From the NCBI RefSeq assembly GCF_001975705.1, contig NZ_CP015093.1, forward strand, positions 3,542,501 through 3,606,500: DNA of 64,000 nt. The letters are read 5' to 3'. Shown here in pieces: positions 26,185-35,474 of the stretch. This DNA comes from Salipiger abyssi. Lineage in GTDB: Bacteria; Pseudomonadota; Alphaproteobacteria; Rhodobacterales; Rhodobacteraceae. The notes under the pieces were generated by a model. The model was not told the DNA's origin, searched no databases, and saw only the letters and a list, made by a program, of their open reading frames with translations. How positions within the stretch are numbered: the stretch's first letter is position 1; each line of letters begins with the position of its first letter. Both the position numbers and the translations under genes were made by a program.

Positions 26185-27129
26185 TCAGGCCTCGACTTTT
26201 GCCTTGGCGTGGCCCGCGCGGAGCGCTTCGAGATGCCGGGCAAAGCGCGGCGCCTCGAGCCGGGCGGTGACATTCGCGCAAAGCGCCTCGGCCAGTGCCG
26301 AACGACCGTCGCCCTCGACCCGTGCGAGCAGTTTGCGCAGATAGGGCATGTGATCGCGGCGCTTGCGCAGCATCCGCGCGAAACTGAGCGCGTCGAGCCT
26401 GTCCTCGGCGGCGGCTTCGAGAATCGGTACGAAGAGTTCGAGATCCAGCAGATCGCTCTGAAGCGCGCTGCCCATGAAGGGCAGACGGAACCGGGTCACG
26501 TTGCGCCGCTCGAACAGCGCCGAATGCATCGCGTCGAGCCGTTCGCGCGGGTCGAAGAGCACATAGGCCCGCTGCGCCGCGTCCAGCATGTCGGGCGCAT
26601 AGCCGTAGCGCGCGGTGAAGTTCAGCCGCCGCATGTCGGCGAAACGGTCGTCCCAGTCGGTGACGCGCGGATCGAGCGTCGCCTGCGGCTGGAGCATCAC
26701 CACCCGGGCGCCCGGCGCGGTCACCGAATAGGCGCCGGCGGCATAGCCGCACGGGCCGGCGCCATAGAACACGACGGTTTCGAAATCGTCGAAGAATCCG
26801 TCATCGAGCAGCTGGTCGAAAAACCCATAGACCTGCGCGTCGCGAAACCAGGTGTCGCCGGCAGAGATCACCGCGAGCGAGGACCAGCCCTTGGTATTGG
26901 CCAGCTCCCAGCCCAGCGGCGTCGCGGTTTCCGACAGCGCCTCGATGCCGGGCAGGGATTCGAAACTCACCAGAAGCGTGTCGCCGCGCTCGACAAACAC
27001 CGCCTGATGCCGCTTGCCGAGCGGTTCGGAAAACCCTTCCGCCTCGCCGATCTCGGAGATCGCCTTGATCCACTGACCCCGCCGGTAACCGGTGAGATCG
27101 ACCGCTGAGAGGTCTGTCTGATCCTGCAT
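26185..27129 (-). CDS. Conserved protein of unknown function (Rhodobacterales family)
   Basis: A 314-residue cytoplasmic protein with no signal or membrane segment. A glycine-rich turn VVFYGAGPCGYAAGAYS after a hydrophobic strand (near residue 135) looks like a nucleotide-binding or alpha/beta-hydrolase elbow. Other conserved-looking stretches are QPQATLDPRVTDWDDRF and RLNFTARYGYAPDML. Relatives are, from memory, often labelled phosphoadenosine phosphosulfate reductase, but the reductase's PAPS-binding and C-terminal cysteine motif are absent, so I do not adopt that name. AGGTGAC before the ATG at 27129 supports this start. It lies downstream of the glycosyltransferase cluster. Confidence 0.7.
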   Translation of the reverse strand: MQDQTDLSAVDLTGYRRGQWIKAISEIGEAEGFSEPLGKRHQAVFVERGDTLLVSFESLPGIEALSETATPLGWELANTKGWSSLAVISAGDTWFRDAQVYGFFDQLLDDGFFDDFETVVFYGAGPCGYAAGAYSVTAPGARVVMLQPQATLDPRVTDWDDRFADMRRLNFTARYGYAPDMLDAAQRAYVLFDPRERLDAMHSALFERRNVTRFRLPFMGSALQSDLLDLELFVPILEAAAEDRLDALSFARMLRKRRDHMPYLRKLLARVEGDGRSALAEALCANVTARLEAPRFARHLEALRAGHAKAKVEA

Positions 27130-27292
27130 TGTCACCTGCCATCCTGCATATCGCGCATTTGCACGTCTCTGTTTAACGAAACAATGCCCGGGGTTTGAGG
27201 CGGAATTATGCTGAAAGCTGGGAAAGTTCACGGGCCATTAGGTACGCGCCCGTAAGCTGGGCGGCGGTGGGGCGCGCAATCGACAAACGGCG

Positions 27293-28363
27293 CTACTCCT
27301 GGTCCTTGCCGGCGTCGTTTCCGGACGCGGCGCGCGCGCTGTTCGCATATCCGTGCAGGAGCCGGGCGCCCTGCGGTGACAGCGGCCGGCTCGGCGGCGT
27401 CATCATCAGCCGTCCCATGAGGGCACGATAGGGCTCGTCCAGCATCAGCGCCTCGAACCGCGCCTTGCGCCAGGCGACGGCGGCCGCGTGCAACTCTGCA
27501 AGCTGCGGATCCGCCGCCAGCGCCGCGCGCCGCTCCGCCACCTGCGGTGCCAGCGCCAGGATCGAGCGGTCCTCGTCGCTGTTGAAATTGCGCTCCACCC
27601 AGTAATCGAGCCCCAGCATATGGTCGGAATGCACCGCGCGGCCCCGGTCGGCCTTGAGCACATAGCTCTCCATCGCGCCCAACGGATAGTGGTTGAGCTG
27701 CGCCAGCGCATAGTTCGAGCGGCCGTAGTTGGAGAAGATCCGCCGCGTGCGGAACTGCGCGTCGAGCGCGCGCCCCTCGCCATCGAACCAGCGCGCCCCG
27801 TCCACGCGCGCCGGATCGGGGTTGCGCGGGCGGTGGACGCCGAGCTTCCGGTAGATGCCGTTGTTGCGGTAGAGCGTCTTGAACATCGCCGAGCGCCAGG
27901 GCCAGACCATGCGCACCGGCGCGGCGCGGGTGAACTGTTCGGGGACGGGGCTGTCCTGATAGCGCAGCACGCCGGCATTGCCGAAGAGCCGCCAGGTGAG
28001 CGTGATGGCATCGGCATCGGGCAGGGCGGCGATGAGGTCGGGCAGGCTGCGCGCGCCCACATGCACATTGACGAACTCGTCCACATCGAGCGGCAGCAGC
28101 CACTCGGCGGCGCGCACCGCCTCGCAACGATCGGCGCGCTTCAGCCCGGTGAACTGGATGCCGCCGCGATCGTAGGGGCCATCATTGCGGATATGGGTGA
28201 CATGACCGAGTTCGGCGAGCCGGTCGAGCAGCGTATCGGTGCCGTCGGCGCAATCGTTCGACAGCGCCACCACATGGTCGATGCCGCAGCTCAGATGATG
28301 CGCCAGCCAGTCGAGCAGGAAGGCGCCCTCGTTGCGCACGCAGAGAATCGCCGTGATTCTCAT
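27293..28363 (-). CDS. Glycosyltransferase family 2-like protein (first of three related domains)
   Basis: A 356-residue cytoplasmic glycosyltransferase. The start MRITAILCVRNEGAFLLDWL is the nucleotide-sugar strand, and DVDEF at 93-97 is the metal-binding DxD-type motif. Further matches to its paralogues include TLTWRLFGN, KTLYRN and AQLNHYPLGAMESYVLKADRG. This is the Glyco_tranf_2_4 type usually found in surface polysaccharide or protein glycosylation loci. It begins 114 bases after the FkbM gene, at the end of the minus-strand cluster. Sugar and acceptor are unknown. Confidence 0.85.
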   Translation of the reverse strand: MRITAILCVRNEGAFLLDWLAHHLSCGIDHVVALSNDCADGTDTLLDRLAELGHVTHIRNDGPYDRGGIQFTGLKRADRCEAVRAAEWLLPLDVDEFVNVHVGARSLPDLIAALPDADAITLTWRLFGNAGVLRYQDSPVPEQFTRAAPVRMVWPWRSAMFKTLYRNNGIYRKLGVHRPRNPDPARVDGARWFDGEGRALDAQFRTRRIFSNYGRSNYALAQLNHYPLGAMESYVLKADRGRAVHSDHMLGLDYWVERNFNSDEDRSILALAPQVAERRAALAADPQLAELHAAAVAWRKARFEALMLDEPYRALMGRLMMTPPSRPLSPQGARLLHGYANSARAASGNDAGKDQE

Positions 28364-28427
28364 GCCGCGACCGCCACCGGGATACGCGCCCCGGCCTCCG
28401 TGCCGAGGCCTCCGGGCCGGAGATGAG

Positions 28428-28448
28428 GCCCCGGACCGCGTCCGGGGC
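28428..28448. repeat. GC-rich hairpin between FkbM gene and glycosyltransferase
   Basis: A perfect 8-bp stem GCCCCGGA / TCCGGGGC with a 5-base loop. It resembles the GGCCCCGGA...TCCGGGG intergenic palindromes common in alphaproteobacteria. It may weaken read-through to the last gene of the cluster. Confidence 0.55.
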
Positions 28449-28477
28449 AGGCGCAGGGGCGGCGCGCGATCATCGGC

Positions 28478-29173
28478 CTACCAGCCCTTGCGGAAGGTGA
28501 CGACCTTCGCCTCGGAGGCCTTGGGGAAATAGGTCAGCCCGGCGCGCTGCATGGCGTCGAACACCGCCTGCACGCCGCTTTGCCCGATCCATTGCGGATG
28601 CAGCTCGATCACCGCGCAGCGCAGCGACGACCAGTCGCCCACCGGCAGCAGATCCGCCTCCGCGCCTTCGATATCGCAGACCAGCACGTCCGGTTTCAGC
28701 TCGGCCAGTGTCTCGTCGAGCCGGTGCTGCGCGATCTGCACGGTTTCGACGATGCTGTCGGGATCCGCCTCGCGGTCCATCGAGGAGCCGAGGAAATTCT
28801 GCCGGACGTGAAACGCCACCGGCGCGCCGCCTTCCGCCGTGAGCAGCGCGTTGCGCACCTCGACATTCTCCACCGCATTGGCGGCATGAACGCTGGCGAT
28901 ATAGGGGATCAGCGCCGGGTTCGCCTCGTAGCTGACCACGCGCGCAACCTTGCGCTTCACCGACATCAGCGTCGACATATAGCCGATGCCGCCGCCCAGC
29001 TCGAGCACCGTGTCGCCCGCATGCACCACGCGGCTGACCGCGTCGCATTCCTTGCGCTCATAGGTGTCTTCGCGCAGCGCGCCGCGCACCCGTCCGGTGG
29101 TGATCCAGGGATGCTTGGGAATCCGCAGCCCGCGCGAGCGGATATACGGGTTCTTGGGGCCGGTTGCCTCCAT
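28478..29173 (-). CDS. FkbM-family methyltransferase
   Basis: A 231-residue SAM-dependent methyltransferase. Motif I VLELGGGIGYMSTL (about 54-67) binds SAM; the FkbM hallmark CDIEGAEADLLPVGDW follows near residue 170 and ELHPQW near 193. Such enzymes methylate sugar hydroxyls in surface glycans or secondary metabolites, which fits the neighbouring glycosyltransferases and sulfotransferase. GGAG precedes the ATG at 29173; the start lies directly after the stop of the upstream fusion gene. Confidence 0.85.
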   Translation of the reverse strand: MEATGPKNPYIRSRGLRIPKHPWITTGRVRGALREDTYERKECDAVSRVVHAGDTVLELGGGIGYMSTLMSVKRKVARVVSYEANPALIPYIASVHAANAVENVEVRNALLTAEGGAPVAFHVRQNFLGSSMDREADPDSIVETVQIAQHRLDETLAELKPDVLVCDIEGAEADLLPVGDWSSLRCAVIELHPQWIGQSGVQAVFDAMQRAGLTYFPKASEAKVVTFRKGW

Positions 29174-29175
29174 GA

Positions 29176-31518
29176 TCAATTCTCCAGATCGAGGGCGAGC
29201 GCATAGGCCACCCGCTCGGTTTCCGTCAGGCGCAGGGCGAGCGCCTGCTGGTAGAGATCTTCGAATTCCGGCGTGGCGTGCAGCGCGTCGGCCTTGGCGC
29301 GGTGCCAGTCCAGCCCGTGATCGTGCCATTTGCGCAGCTCGGGATCGGCGAGCAGCCTGTCATATTCCGCGCGGACCCGGGGGATATTGCGCTTGATGGT
29401 GAGATCGCGCGCGCCGGTCCAGTCCATCCGCACCCAGTAATTGAGCCCGATGGAGCGATCCACATGCAGCGCGCGGCCGCGCTGGCGCTTGATCAGAAAG
29501 CTCTCGGCGCTGCGCAGGGCGTAATGGTTGAGCTGCACCAGATCGTAGCCGATGCTCTTGCGCGAGCTGCGCCAGCCGTTGCGCAGCGCCTCGCCGGTCA
29601 TGTCAGCGCCGGAGCCGTTGACCCATTTCACTTTGTCATCAAAGCCTTGCAAGAGCTTGTTCGGGCGATGGCAGGAGAGTTTGCCATAGGCGCCGATATT
29701 GCGGAACAGCGTCTTGAAGCCCCAGACCGTATGCGGCTTGGGGCAGTATTTCGGGGCGCAGCGGTCGAACTGGTCGATCACCAGCTTATCCTCGAGCCGC
29801 GCCACGCCGTTATGGCCGAAGAGCCGCCAGGTCATGGCGATATTGGTGGCGTCGGGCACGCGCTGAAACAGATCCGCCAGCGTGCCGTTGCCGCAGCGCA
29901 CGTTGATGAACTCGTCCACGTCGATATGGGCGATCCATGCGGCGTTTTCGACCACTGGTTCTGTCAGCGCGCTGTCGAGCGCATGTTGCTGCGGCGACTT
30001 GCCCGTCCAGTCGTCATTGTCGCGATGGGTGAGCACGTCCATCTCCTGCAACCGGGTGAGGATTCCGCGCGTGCCGTCCTCGCAACCATTTGTATAGATG
30101 AGGAAATGATCCACCCCGATGGCGCGGTGATAGGCCACCCATTCGACGATATAGGGCGCCTCGTTCTTCATGCAGCCGACAATGACCGCGCCGCTGCCGC
30201 CCTCGGCGCGGGTATAGGGCGCGGCCTCGGCCTCCTCATCGAGATCGCCCAGCCGGTTATGCGGCGCAAAGACCGAGCCTTGCAGCTTCGCCAGCGCCTG
30301 GATCGCCTGCGGCGGTAGATGCGCCTTTGCCGAGGGCGAAAGTGTCAGGGTTTTCTCGATACGGGGCGTTGCCGCCGGGTCGAGCGCCGCGAGATCTGCG
30401 GTCTTGGCGGCGAGTTCCTCTTTGCTCGCCTGCTCTATGCGCCAGCGGAAGGCGAGCAGGTATTGCGTGGCGCGAAAGCCCCGCGTCGGATCGGCCTCCT
30501 GCCAGTCTGCGGTGGCCGGCTCCGGGGTCAGGTGATCGGGATCGAGCCCGGGATGGGTGGCGCAGAGCGCGGCGAGATCCTTCGCGAAGCGCTGCGAGAT
30601 GGCCGACAGGCTTCCCGCGTCAATTGGCGAGCCGGATACTTTGATTTCATTCAGGAATTTCCGCCATAGCGGACGCGGGAGAACGGCCTCGTGCCGCGCC
30701 AGATAGCGCAGAAGCACATCGTTGAGTTGCCGGCAGCGCGCCAGCCAGGCGGCGGAAGGCGCGGTTGGCGGCGTCGCGGGGTCGGCCTTGCCGATGGTGT
30801 CTGCGATGTCGAAAGCGGCGCGCAGCTCTTCGGTGGTCGCCTCGCCATGGAGCCGCTCCGGAGAGATGCTGCGGAAGATCACCGATCCCGGCCCGAACAC
30901 CGCCTCCCATTCCTGCTGTAACCGCTTGTAATCCAGACATAAAACCGCGCCCTGCGTCTCCGGGAACCGGCCTGCGCGCGGGTCTGCCGCCGGGCGTGTG
31001 TCGAGCGCCGACCGCCACCAGTCGGGCGCATCGGCAAGACCGAGGTCCAGTGTCAGCGGCGCCGCGCGCCCGTCCATGACCTGCGCCGCATAGCGCCGGG
31101 CCAGCATACGCGCCGGATCGTCGAGATGCGCCACGATCCGGATGTCTTCGGAGATCGGTGAAAGAATGTCGCGTAGAGACTTGATTTCGCGTTGAGATAT
31201 CAGGCAGGAGCCGAGCTGATGTGCAGTCAGGATCAGCGTGACGGGCCGAGCCTGCTCTACCTCCTGCGCAAGCTGTGTCATCACCGCCTGACGCAGCGCC
31301 GCCTGTTTCTCCGGCGCGATGAAGCCGCGGTTGAAGCGCAGCGAATCCACCGCCTCGGGATCGGTGACCGCCATGAAGAGCCGGGTGTGGTTCTTGGTGC
31401 CGGGCGAGCGGGGATAGAGCACGCCCTTGCCGCGGAGCTGGTCGCGTTTGGCCTGCAATACCCGTTGCAGACGGTCGGTCACCGTCGCGTCGGGGCCGAT
31501 ATGAACATGGATCCTCAT
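29176..31518 (-). CDS. Sulfotransferase-like domain fused to a glycosyltransferase
   Basis: A 780-residue protein. The first part (1-50) has the outline of a sulfotransferase start (MRIHVHIGPDATVTDRLQRV, then GKGVLYPRS), but the 5'-PAPS loop, normally GxxKTGTT, is replaced by GPDATVTD, so the lysine and threonines are missing. A helical region continues to about 430. From about 442 to the end is a full glycosyltransferase domain paralogous to the genes at 27293 and 32147: VGCMKNEAPYIVEWVAYHRA, DVDEF at 533-537, KTLFRN and QLNHYALRSAESFLIKRQRG. The N-terminal part may bind a sulfated or nucleotide ligand without catalysis. It overlaps the sulfotransferase gene upstream by four bases. Confidence 0.8.
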   Translation of the reverse strand: MRIHVHIGPDATVTDRLQRVLQAKRDQLRGKGVLYPRSPGTKNHTRLFMAVTDPEAVDSLRFNRGFIAPEKQAALRQAVMTQLAQEVEQARPVTLILTAHQLGSCLISQREIKSLRDILSPISEDIRIVAHLDDPARMLARRYAAQVMDGRAAPLTLDLGLADAPDWWRSALDTRPAADPRAGRFPETQGAVLCLDYKRLQQEWEAVFGPGSVIFRSISPERLHGEATTEELRAAFDIADTIGKADPATPPTAPSAAWLARCRQLNDVLLRYLARHEAVLPRPLWRKFLNEIKVSGSPIDAGSLSAISQRFAKDLAALCATHPGLDPDHLTPEPATADWQEADPTRGFRATQYLLAFRWRIEQASKEELAAKTADLAALDPAATPRIEKTLTLSPSAKAHLPPQAIQALAKLQGSVFAPHNRLGDLDEEAEAAPYTRAEGGSGAVIVGCMKNEAPYIVEWVAYHRAIGVDHFLIYTNGCEDGTRGILTRLQEMDVLTHRDNDDWTGKSPQQHALDSALTEPVVENAAWIAHIDVDEFINVRCGNGTLADLFQRVPDATNIAMTWRLFGHNGVARLEDKLVIDQFDRCAPKYCPKPHTVWGFKTLFRNIGAYGKLSCHRPNKLLQGFDDKVKWVNGSGADMTGEALRNGWRSSRKSIGYDLVQLNHYALRSAESFLIKRQRGRALHVDRSIGLNYWVRMDWTGARDLTIKRNIPRVRAEYDRLLADPELRKWHDHGLDWHRAKADALHATPEFEDLYQQALALRLTETERVAYALALDLEN

Positions 31519-32147
31519 GCCGAGCCGGGTGCTTTCAGGGATCTGTTTTCATTCGCTTTTCCCCACCAGGGCAGCTCCAGCCCCAAAAAGTCGGAGAGCT
31601 TATTCGGCGCCTCCGGATCGGCGGTGTCATATTCTAGAAAGCGCGGGTCGCCGGCAAAGATCCGGCGCAGGAAGGCGTAATGCTGCGCCACCCATTGCGC
31701 CCGTTGCAGCCGCGTCTCGCCATAGCCGGCGGGCAGGCCGGGGATATTGCCCTCGGGTAACCGCCGCGTGCCGAGATCGGACCAGCGCAGGATGGAATGG
31801 GCGGTCTCGTCCGGATCGCGCCAGGAGGCGACGAAGCGCAGCTCCGGATAGCGGCTGCGGATCGCCTCGATCAGGCCGAAATCGGTCTGCGGCCAGAGGC
31901 AAAGCTTTGGATTCAGGACCGAAATCTCGCTCAACGCATCCAGCGCGCCGAGATGCTCCAGCGGGTCGCCCGAGCCGAAATAGCCGTCATAGAGCTGCCG
32001 TGCCACATAGCTGCCGGCGATGGCCTTGTCCGGGCAACTGCCCCGGCGCAGCTTGAAATCCGCCACCGAAAGCCCGGCGCGTTGCAGTGCCACGCCCAGC
32101 GTCGTCGTGCCGGTCTTTGGGAGGCCGAGATTAATGATGCGAACCAT
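31515..32147 (-). CDS. Sulfotransferase family protein
   Basis: A 210-residue protein with an intact 5'-phosphosulfate-binding loop LGLPKTGTTTLGVAL (8-22) and the later FVASWRDPDETAHSIL, which corresponds to the 3'-phosphate-binding segment (R, S). It should transfer sulfate from PAPS, most likely to a glycan, given the neighbours. The length is short but typical for this bacterial group. Its ATG overlaps the preceding glycosyltransferase stop by one base (TGATG) and its end overlaps the fusion gene. Confidence 0.8.
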   Translation of the reverse strand: MVRIINLGLPKTGTTTLGVALQRAGLSVADFKLRRGSCPDKAIAGSYVARQLYDGYFGSGDPLEHLGALDALSEISVLNPKLCLWPQTDFGLIEAIRSRYPELRFVASWRDPDETAHSILRWSDLGTRRLPEGNIPGLPAGYGETRLQRAQWVAQHYAFLRRIFAGDPRFLEYDTADPEAPNKLSDFLGLELPWWGKANENRSLKAPGSA

Positions 32148-33169
32148 CAGCTTATCAGTCCAAGTTCATGTCGAAGCTCAAGTTCTCCGGGCGGGTAGGG
32201 CGGCAGCCCGCGCAGATGCTCCCACATCTCCGCATAGGCGGGCTTCCCCTTGAGTTCCCTGATTTTTTCGCGATGGAGGCGCACCGCCTCGTCATGCAGC
32301 GCGCCGATCTTTCCGCGCTTCATCTCCGCCAGAGCCGCCTCAAGCGCGGGCAGGTGGCGGTGGATCGAGCGCTCCTCCCAGGCGCGGTCGTTGCGCTCGC
32401 GCCAATAGCTGTCGTCAAAGGCCCGGCCTTCGCGGTTGACGTCGCCACGGTCGTTCTTGACCAGATAGCTGTCGAGCGAGCGCAGGGCATAATGGTTGAG
32501 CGTCGCATAGTGCCGCGCGCCGGCGGCGGGAAAGCGGCGGATGCGGCGGGTGTTGGCGGCAATGTGGAACTTGGGCGGCACCGGGCGGCCCGAGCCGTCG
32601 GTCCAGCGCGGCAGGTCACGCGCGTCGGTCTCGCGGAAAAACGGTCGGTGCGCGCCGAAATAATGCAGCGGAAAATCTTTTCGCACCAGTGTCTTGACCT
32701 CGATGGCGCTGTCCGCGCACCACAGATCGGGATTGTGGGTGCGGGTGAACTGGCCGATCACCGGGCGGTCTTCGAAGCGCTCGATCCCGTCATTGGCAAA
32801 GAACTGGAAGGTCACGGAAATCGCCTGCGGATCGCCGCAAGCCGCGATCAGCGCGGGGATCGTGTGATCGCCCGTGTGGATATTCAGGAACTCGTCCACA
32901 TCGGCGATCCAGACCCAGTCCGCATCACGCACCACGGGCTGTTTCGCCGCATGTTTCAGCGCCTCCATCTGGTAGTTGCGCCCCCTGGCGGGGTTGGGCA
33001 GGTGCACCACGCCATACTCGCCGAGCGCGTCGAGCAGCCGGTCGGTACCGTCGGTGCAATCGTTTGAATAGATTAGGAAATCGGTGACGCCGATCAGACG
33101 GTTGAAAGCGATCCATTCCAGCAGGAAGGGGCCTTCGTTTTTCACACATGTCACAGCGGTTATGCGCAT
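32147..33169 (-). CDS. Glycosyltransferase family 2-like protein (first gene of the cluster)
   Basis: A 340-residue glycosyltransferase paralogous to the one at 27293. It starts MRITAVTCVKNEGPFLLEWI, has DVDEF at 90-94, KTLVRKDFPLHYFGAHRP and LNHYALRSLDSYLVKNDRG. The ATG at 33169 is chosen because the fold starts there; the frame remains open upstream for almost 200 codons but codes nothing recognisable. It is the promoter-proximal gene of the run GT, sulfotransferase, fusion, FkbM, GT, with overlaps at each of the first junctions. The 203-base divergent gap to the MoxR gene must carry its promoter. Confidence 0.85.
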   Translation of the reverse strand: MRITAVTCVKNEGPFLLEWIAFNRLIGVTDFLIYSNDCTDGTDRLLDALGEYGVVHLPNPARGRNYQMEALKHAAKQPVVRDADWVWIADVDEFLNIHTGDHTIPALIAACGDPQAISVTFQFFANDGIERFEDRPVIGQFTRTHNPDLWCADSAIEVKTLVRKDFPLHYFGAHRPFFRETDARDLPRWTDGSGRPVPPKFHIAANTRRIRRFPAAGARHYATLNHYALRSLDSYLVKNDRGDVNREGRAFDDSYWRERNDRAWEERSIHRHLPALEAALAEMKRGKIGALHDEAVRLHREKIRELKGKPAYAEMWEHLRGLPPYPPGELELRHELGLIS

Positions 33170-33372
33170 CGTTGCGCCCCCGCGAAATCGTTGCTCATGG
33201 GTCTGCCCGCTGCGCCCGTCCGCCCGGCGGTTGCTCCGCCATGGCCTTAATAACCTCTCGAAATCATCGCATCTCGCTGCCGTGCCGTCAATCTGCGCCC
33301 GGGGCTCTGCGACCTTGTGGGTATTGACCGGACGGGTCCGGACGGGCAAGCCGGAGGGCAGGAGGAGGCCCC

Positions 33373-34281
33373 ATGCAAAACCCCAATTCCATCGACGATG
33401 TGCAGGCGATGCTGTCCGATACGGGCTATGTCTGCGGCCGGGCGCTGGCCACGGTCGTGTTCCTGTCGCTGAAGCTCGGCCGGCCGCTGTTTCTCGAAGG
33501 CGAGGCCGGCGTCGGCAAGACCGAGATCGCCAAGGCCTTGGCCGCGTCGCTGGGGCGCCGGCTGATCCGGCTGCAATGCTATGAGGGGCTGGACGCGGCG
33601 AGCGCGGTCTATGAGTGGAACTTTCCCGCGCAGATGATCGCCATCCGCACGGCGGAAGCGCAGGGCGATGCCGACCGCGAGATCCTCCAGAAGGAACTGT
33701 TCGGGCCGGATTACCTGGTCGAGCGACCGCTCTTGCAGGCAATGCGGCCCGATGCCAATGGCGCGCCGGTGCTGCTGATCGACGAGCTCGACCGCACGGA
33801 TGAGCCCTTCGAGGCGTTTCTGCTGGAGGCGCTCAGCGATTTTCAGGTGACCATCCCCGAGCTCGGCACGATCACCGCGCCCGAGCCGCCCATCGTGGTG
33901 CTGACCTCGAACCGCACGCGCGAGGTGCATGACGCGCTCAAGCGCCGCTGCCTCTATCACTGGGTCGACTACCCGGATTTCGCCCGCGAGGTCGAGATCC
34001 TGCATGCGCGCGAGCCGCATCTGGCCGAGCAGCTCAGCCGCGAGATCGTCGCCTTTGTGCAGGCGCTGCGCACCGAGGACATCTTCAAGAAGCCGGGCGT
34101 GGCGGAGACCATCGACTGGGCGAAATGCCTGCTGGCGCTGGATGTGGTCGATCTCTCTCCCGAGGTGATCTCGGACACGCTGGGGGCGATCCTGAAATAT
34201 CAGGACGATATCGCGAAGATTCAGGGCTCGGAGGCGGCGCGGCTGCTGAAAGAGGCGAAAGCGTCATTGGAACCGGGCTGA
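33373..34281 (+). CDS. MoxR-family AAA ATPase
   Basis: A 302-residue AAA+ ATPase. Walker A GEAGVGKT at 43-50, Walker B LLIDEL at 134-139, sensor 1 VLTSNRTRE and the second-region arginine in LKRRCLYHWVDYP are all present. Close in style to the MoxR/CoxD subgroup that assists maturation of molybdenum hydroxylases together with a VWA partner. No VWA gene or XdhC gene follows here; the next gene is rlmE. AGGAGGAGG stands before the ATG. Client protein unknown. Confidence 0.9.
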   Translation: MQNPNSIDDVQAMLSDTGYVCGRALATVVFLSLKLGRPLFLEGEAGVGKTEIAKALAASLGRRLIRLQCYEGLDAASAVYEWNFPAQMIAIRTAEAQGDADREILQKELFGPDYLVERPLLQAMRPDANGAPVLLIDELDRTDEPFEAFLLEALSDFQVTIPELGTITAPEPPIVVLTSNRTREVHDALKRRCLYHWVDYPDFAREVEILHAREPHLAEQLSREIVAFVQALRTEDIFKKPGVAETIDWAKCLLALDVVDLSPEVISDTLGAILKYQDDIAKIQGSEAARLLKEAKASLEPG

Positions 34282-34341
34282 TCTGGTTGCAGAATAGCCG
34301 CGATGGGGCCATGTGACCCCGAAGAGTTGCGGAAAGGCGGC

Positions 34342-35064
34342 ATGGCCATGGCAAAGCCCCCATCGGGAAAGAACACCTCCGGGCGCGGTCAGCGCGACCT
34401 GAAGGTCAAGGTCAAGACGGCGCGCGGGCGCAAGCTCAGCTCGACACGCTGGCTGCAACGGCAGTTGAACGATCCTTATGTGAAGCGCGCCAAGGACGAG
34501 GGCTATCGCGGGCGCGCGGCCTTCAAGATCCTGGAGCTGGACGAGAAATTCCATTTCCTGAAGCCCGGCGCGCGGGTGGTCGATCTCGGCTGTGCGCCGG
34601 GCGGCTGGTGTCAGGTGGCGGTGCCCCGGGTGAACGCGCTGGGAGAGAAGAAGAACAAGCCGCAGGGCTATGTTCTGGGGGTCGATCTGCAAGAGGTGCT
34701 GCCGGTGCCGGGCGCCGAGATCCACCAGCTCGATTTCATGGAAGACGGCGCCGACGACAAGGTGAAGGCCTGGCTCGGCGGCAAGGCGGATGTGGTGATG
34801 TCGGACATGGCGGCATCCTCCTCCGGACACAAGCAGACGGATCACCTGCGCATCGTGGGGCTCTGTGAGGCGGCGGCGGAGCTCGCCTTTGACGTTTTGG
34901 AAGAGGGCGGCACCTTTGTCGCCAAGGTGCTGGCGGGCGGCGCGGAACAGGGGCTTCAGGCGCTGCTGAAGCAGCGCTTCGACAAGGTGGCGAATGTGAA
35001 GCCGCCGGCAAGTCGGTCGGATTCTTCGGAAAAATTCGTGGTCGCGACCGGCTTCCGCGGTTAG
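34342..35064 (+). CDS. rlmE: 23S rRNA (uridine-2'-O)-methyltransferase RlmE (FtsJ)
   Basis: A 240-residue enzyme that methylates U2552 in the ribosomal A loop using SAM. SAM motif [15 protein letters not shown] is present; the K-D-K-E catalytic set is seen in [25 protein letters not shown] and [11 protein letters not shown] basic N-terminal extension of about 30 residues precedes the core, as usual in alphaproteobacteria. AAAGG is just before the ATG at 34342. Its stop overlaps by four bases the end of the convergent 81-residue gene. Confidence 0.95.
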   Translation: MAMAKPPSGKNTSGRGQRDLKVKVKTARGRKLSSTRWLQRQLNDPYVKRAKDEGYRGRAAFKILELDEKFHFLKPGARVVDLGCAPGGWCQVAVPRVNALGEKKNKPQGYVLGVDLQEVLPVPGAEIHQLDFMEDGADDKVKAWLGGKADVVMSDMAASSSGHKQTDHLRIVGLCEAAAELAFDVLEEGGTFVAKVLAGGAEQGLQALLKQRFDKVANVKPPASRSDSSEKFVVATGFRG

Positions 35065-35306
35065 TCTTGGCTCAGGGCCGGCGGATGGCGGAACGAGGCC
35101 GCCGCCTGATCCTGAAAGGCCCGCGCGAAATGCGGTGAGACAACCCGCTCCTCGACAAACCCAGCGGCGGCGCGCTGGGTCTCCCTCTGCCGCAGCAGCG
35201 CGAAGAGCCGCGCATGCGGGGTCGGAACCGTTTCAGGCGGTGTTTCAGGATGCGGAAAAGCGGCGACGGGAAAGGCCGTCACGGTCGCTGATATCTGCCT
35301 GGTCAT
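35061..35306 (-). CDS. Small protein of unknown function
   Basis: An 81-residue frame with a very good ribosome site (GGGAGGAG, seven bases before the ATG), which is the main reason to accept it. The sequence is rich in Ala, Pro and Arg ([20 protein letters not shown], then [20 protein letters not shown]), without signal peptide, membrane segment or recognisable domain. It converges on rlmE with a four-base overlap. An AT-richer stretch upstream (35335-35470) could hold its promoter and that of the SGNH gene. Confidence 0.5.
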   Translation of the reverse strand: MTRQISATVTAFPVAAFPHPETPPETVPTPHARLFALLRQRETQRAAAGFVEERVVSPHFARAFQDQAAASFRHPPALSQD

Positions 35307-35474
35307 GGCGTGTCTCCTCCCTTGCCACTATGGCCGGGAGAGGTTTTCTATTTGGTAAATGAGGCGCCGATTGAGCGAAATTGCAGCGGAAATCAGGCTG
35401 CTATCCCTCTTGCACCTGCCGCCACTGTCAATCACTCTGACCGCTGACAGGCGGGAACGGGGCGGACGGACGGC

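Noticed and set aside
26185..27129. Naming this protein phosphoadenosine phosphosulfate reductase
   Set aside because: PAPS reductase motifs (PP-loop and C-terminal ECGLH-type cysteine) are not present, so the label would be unsupported.
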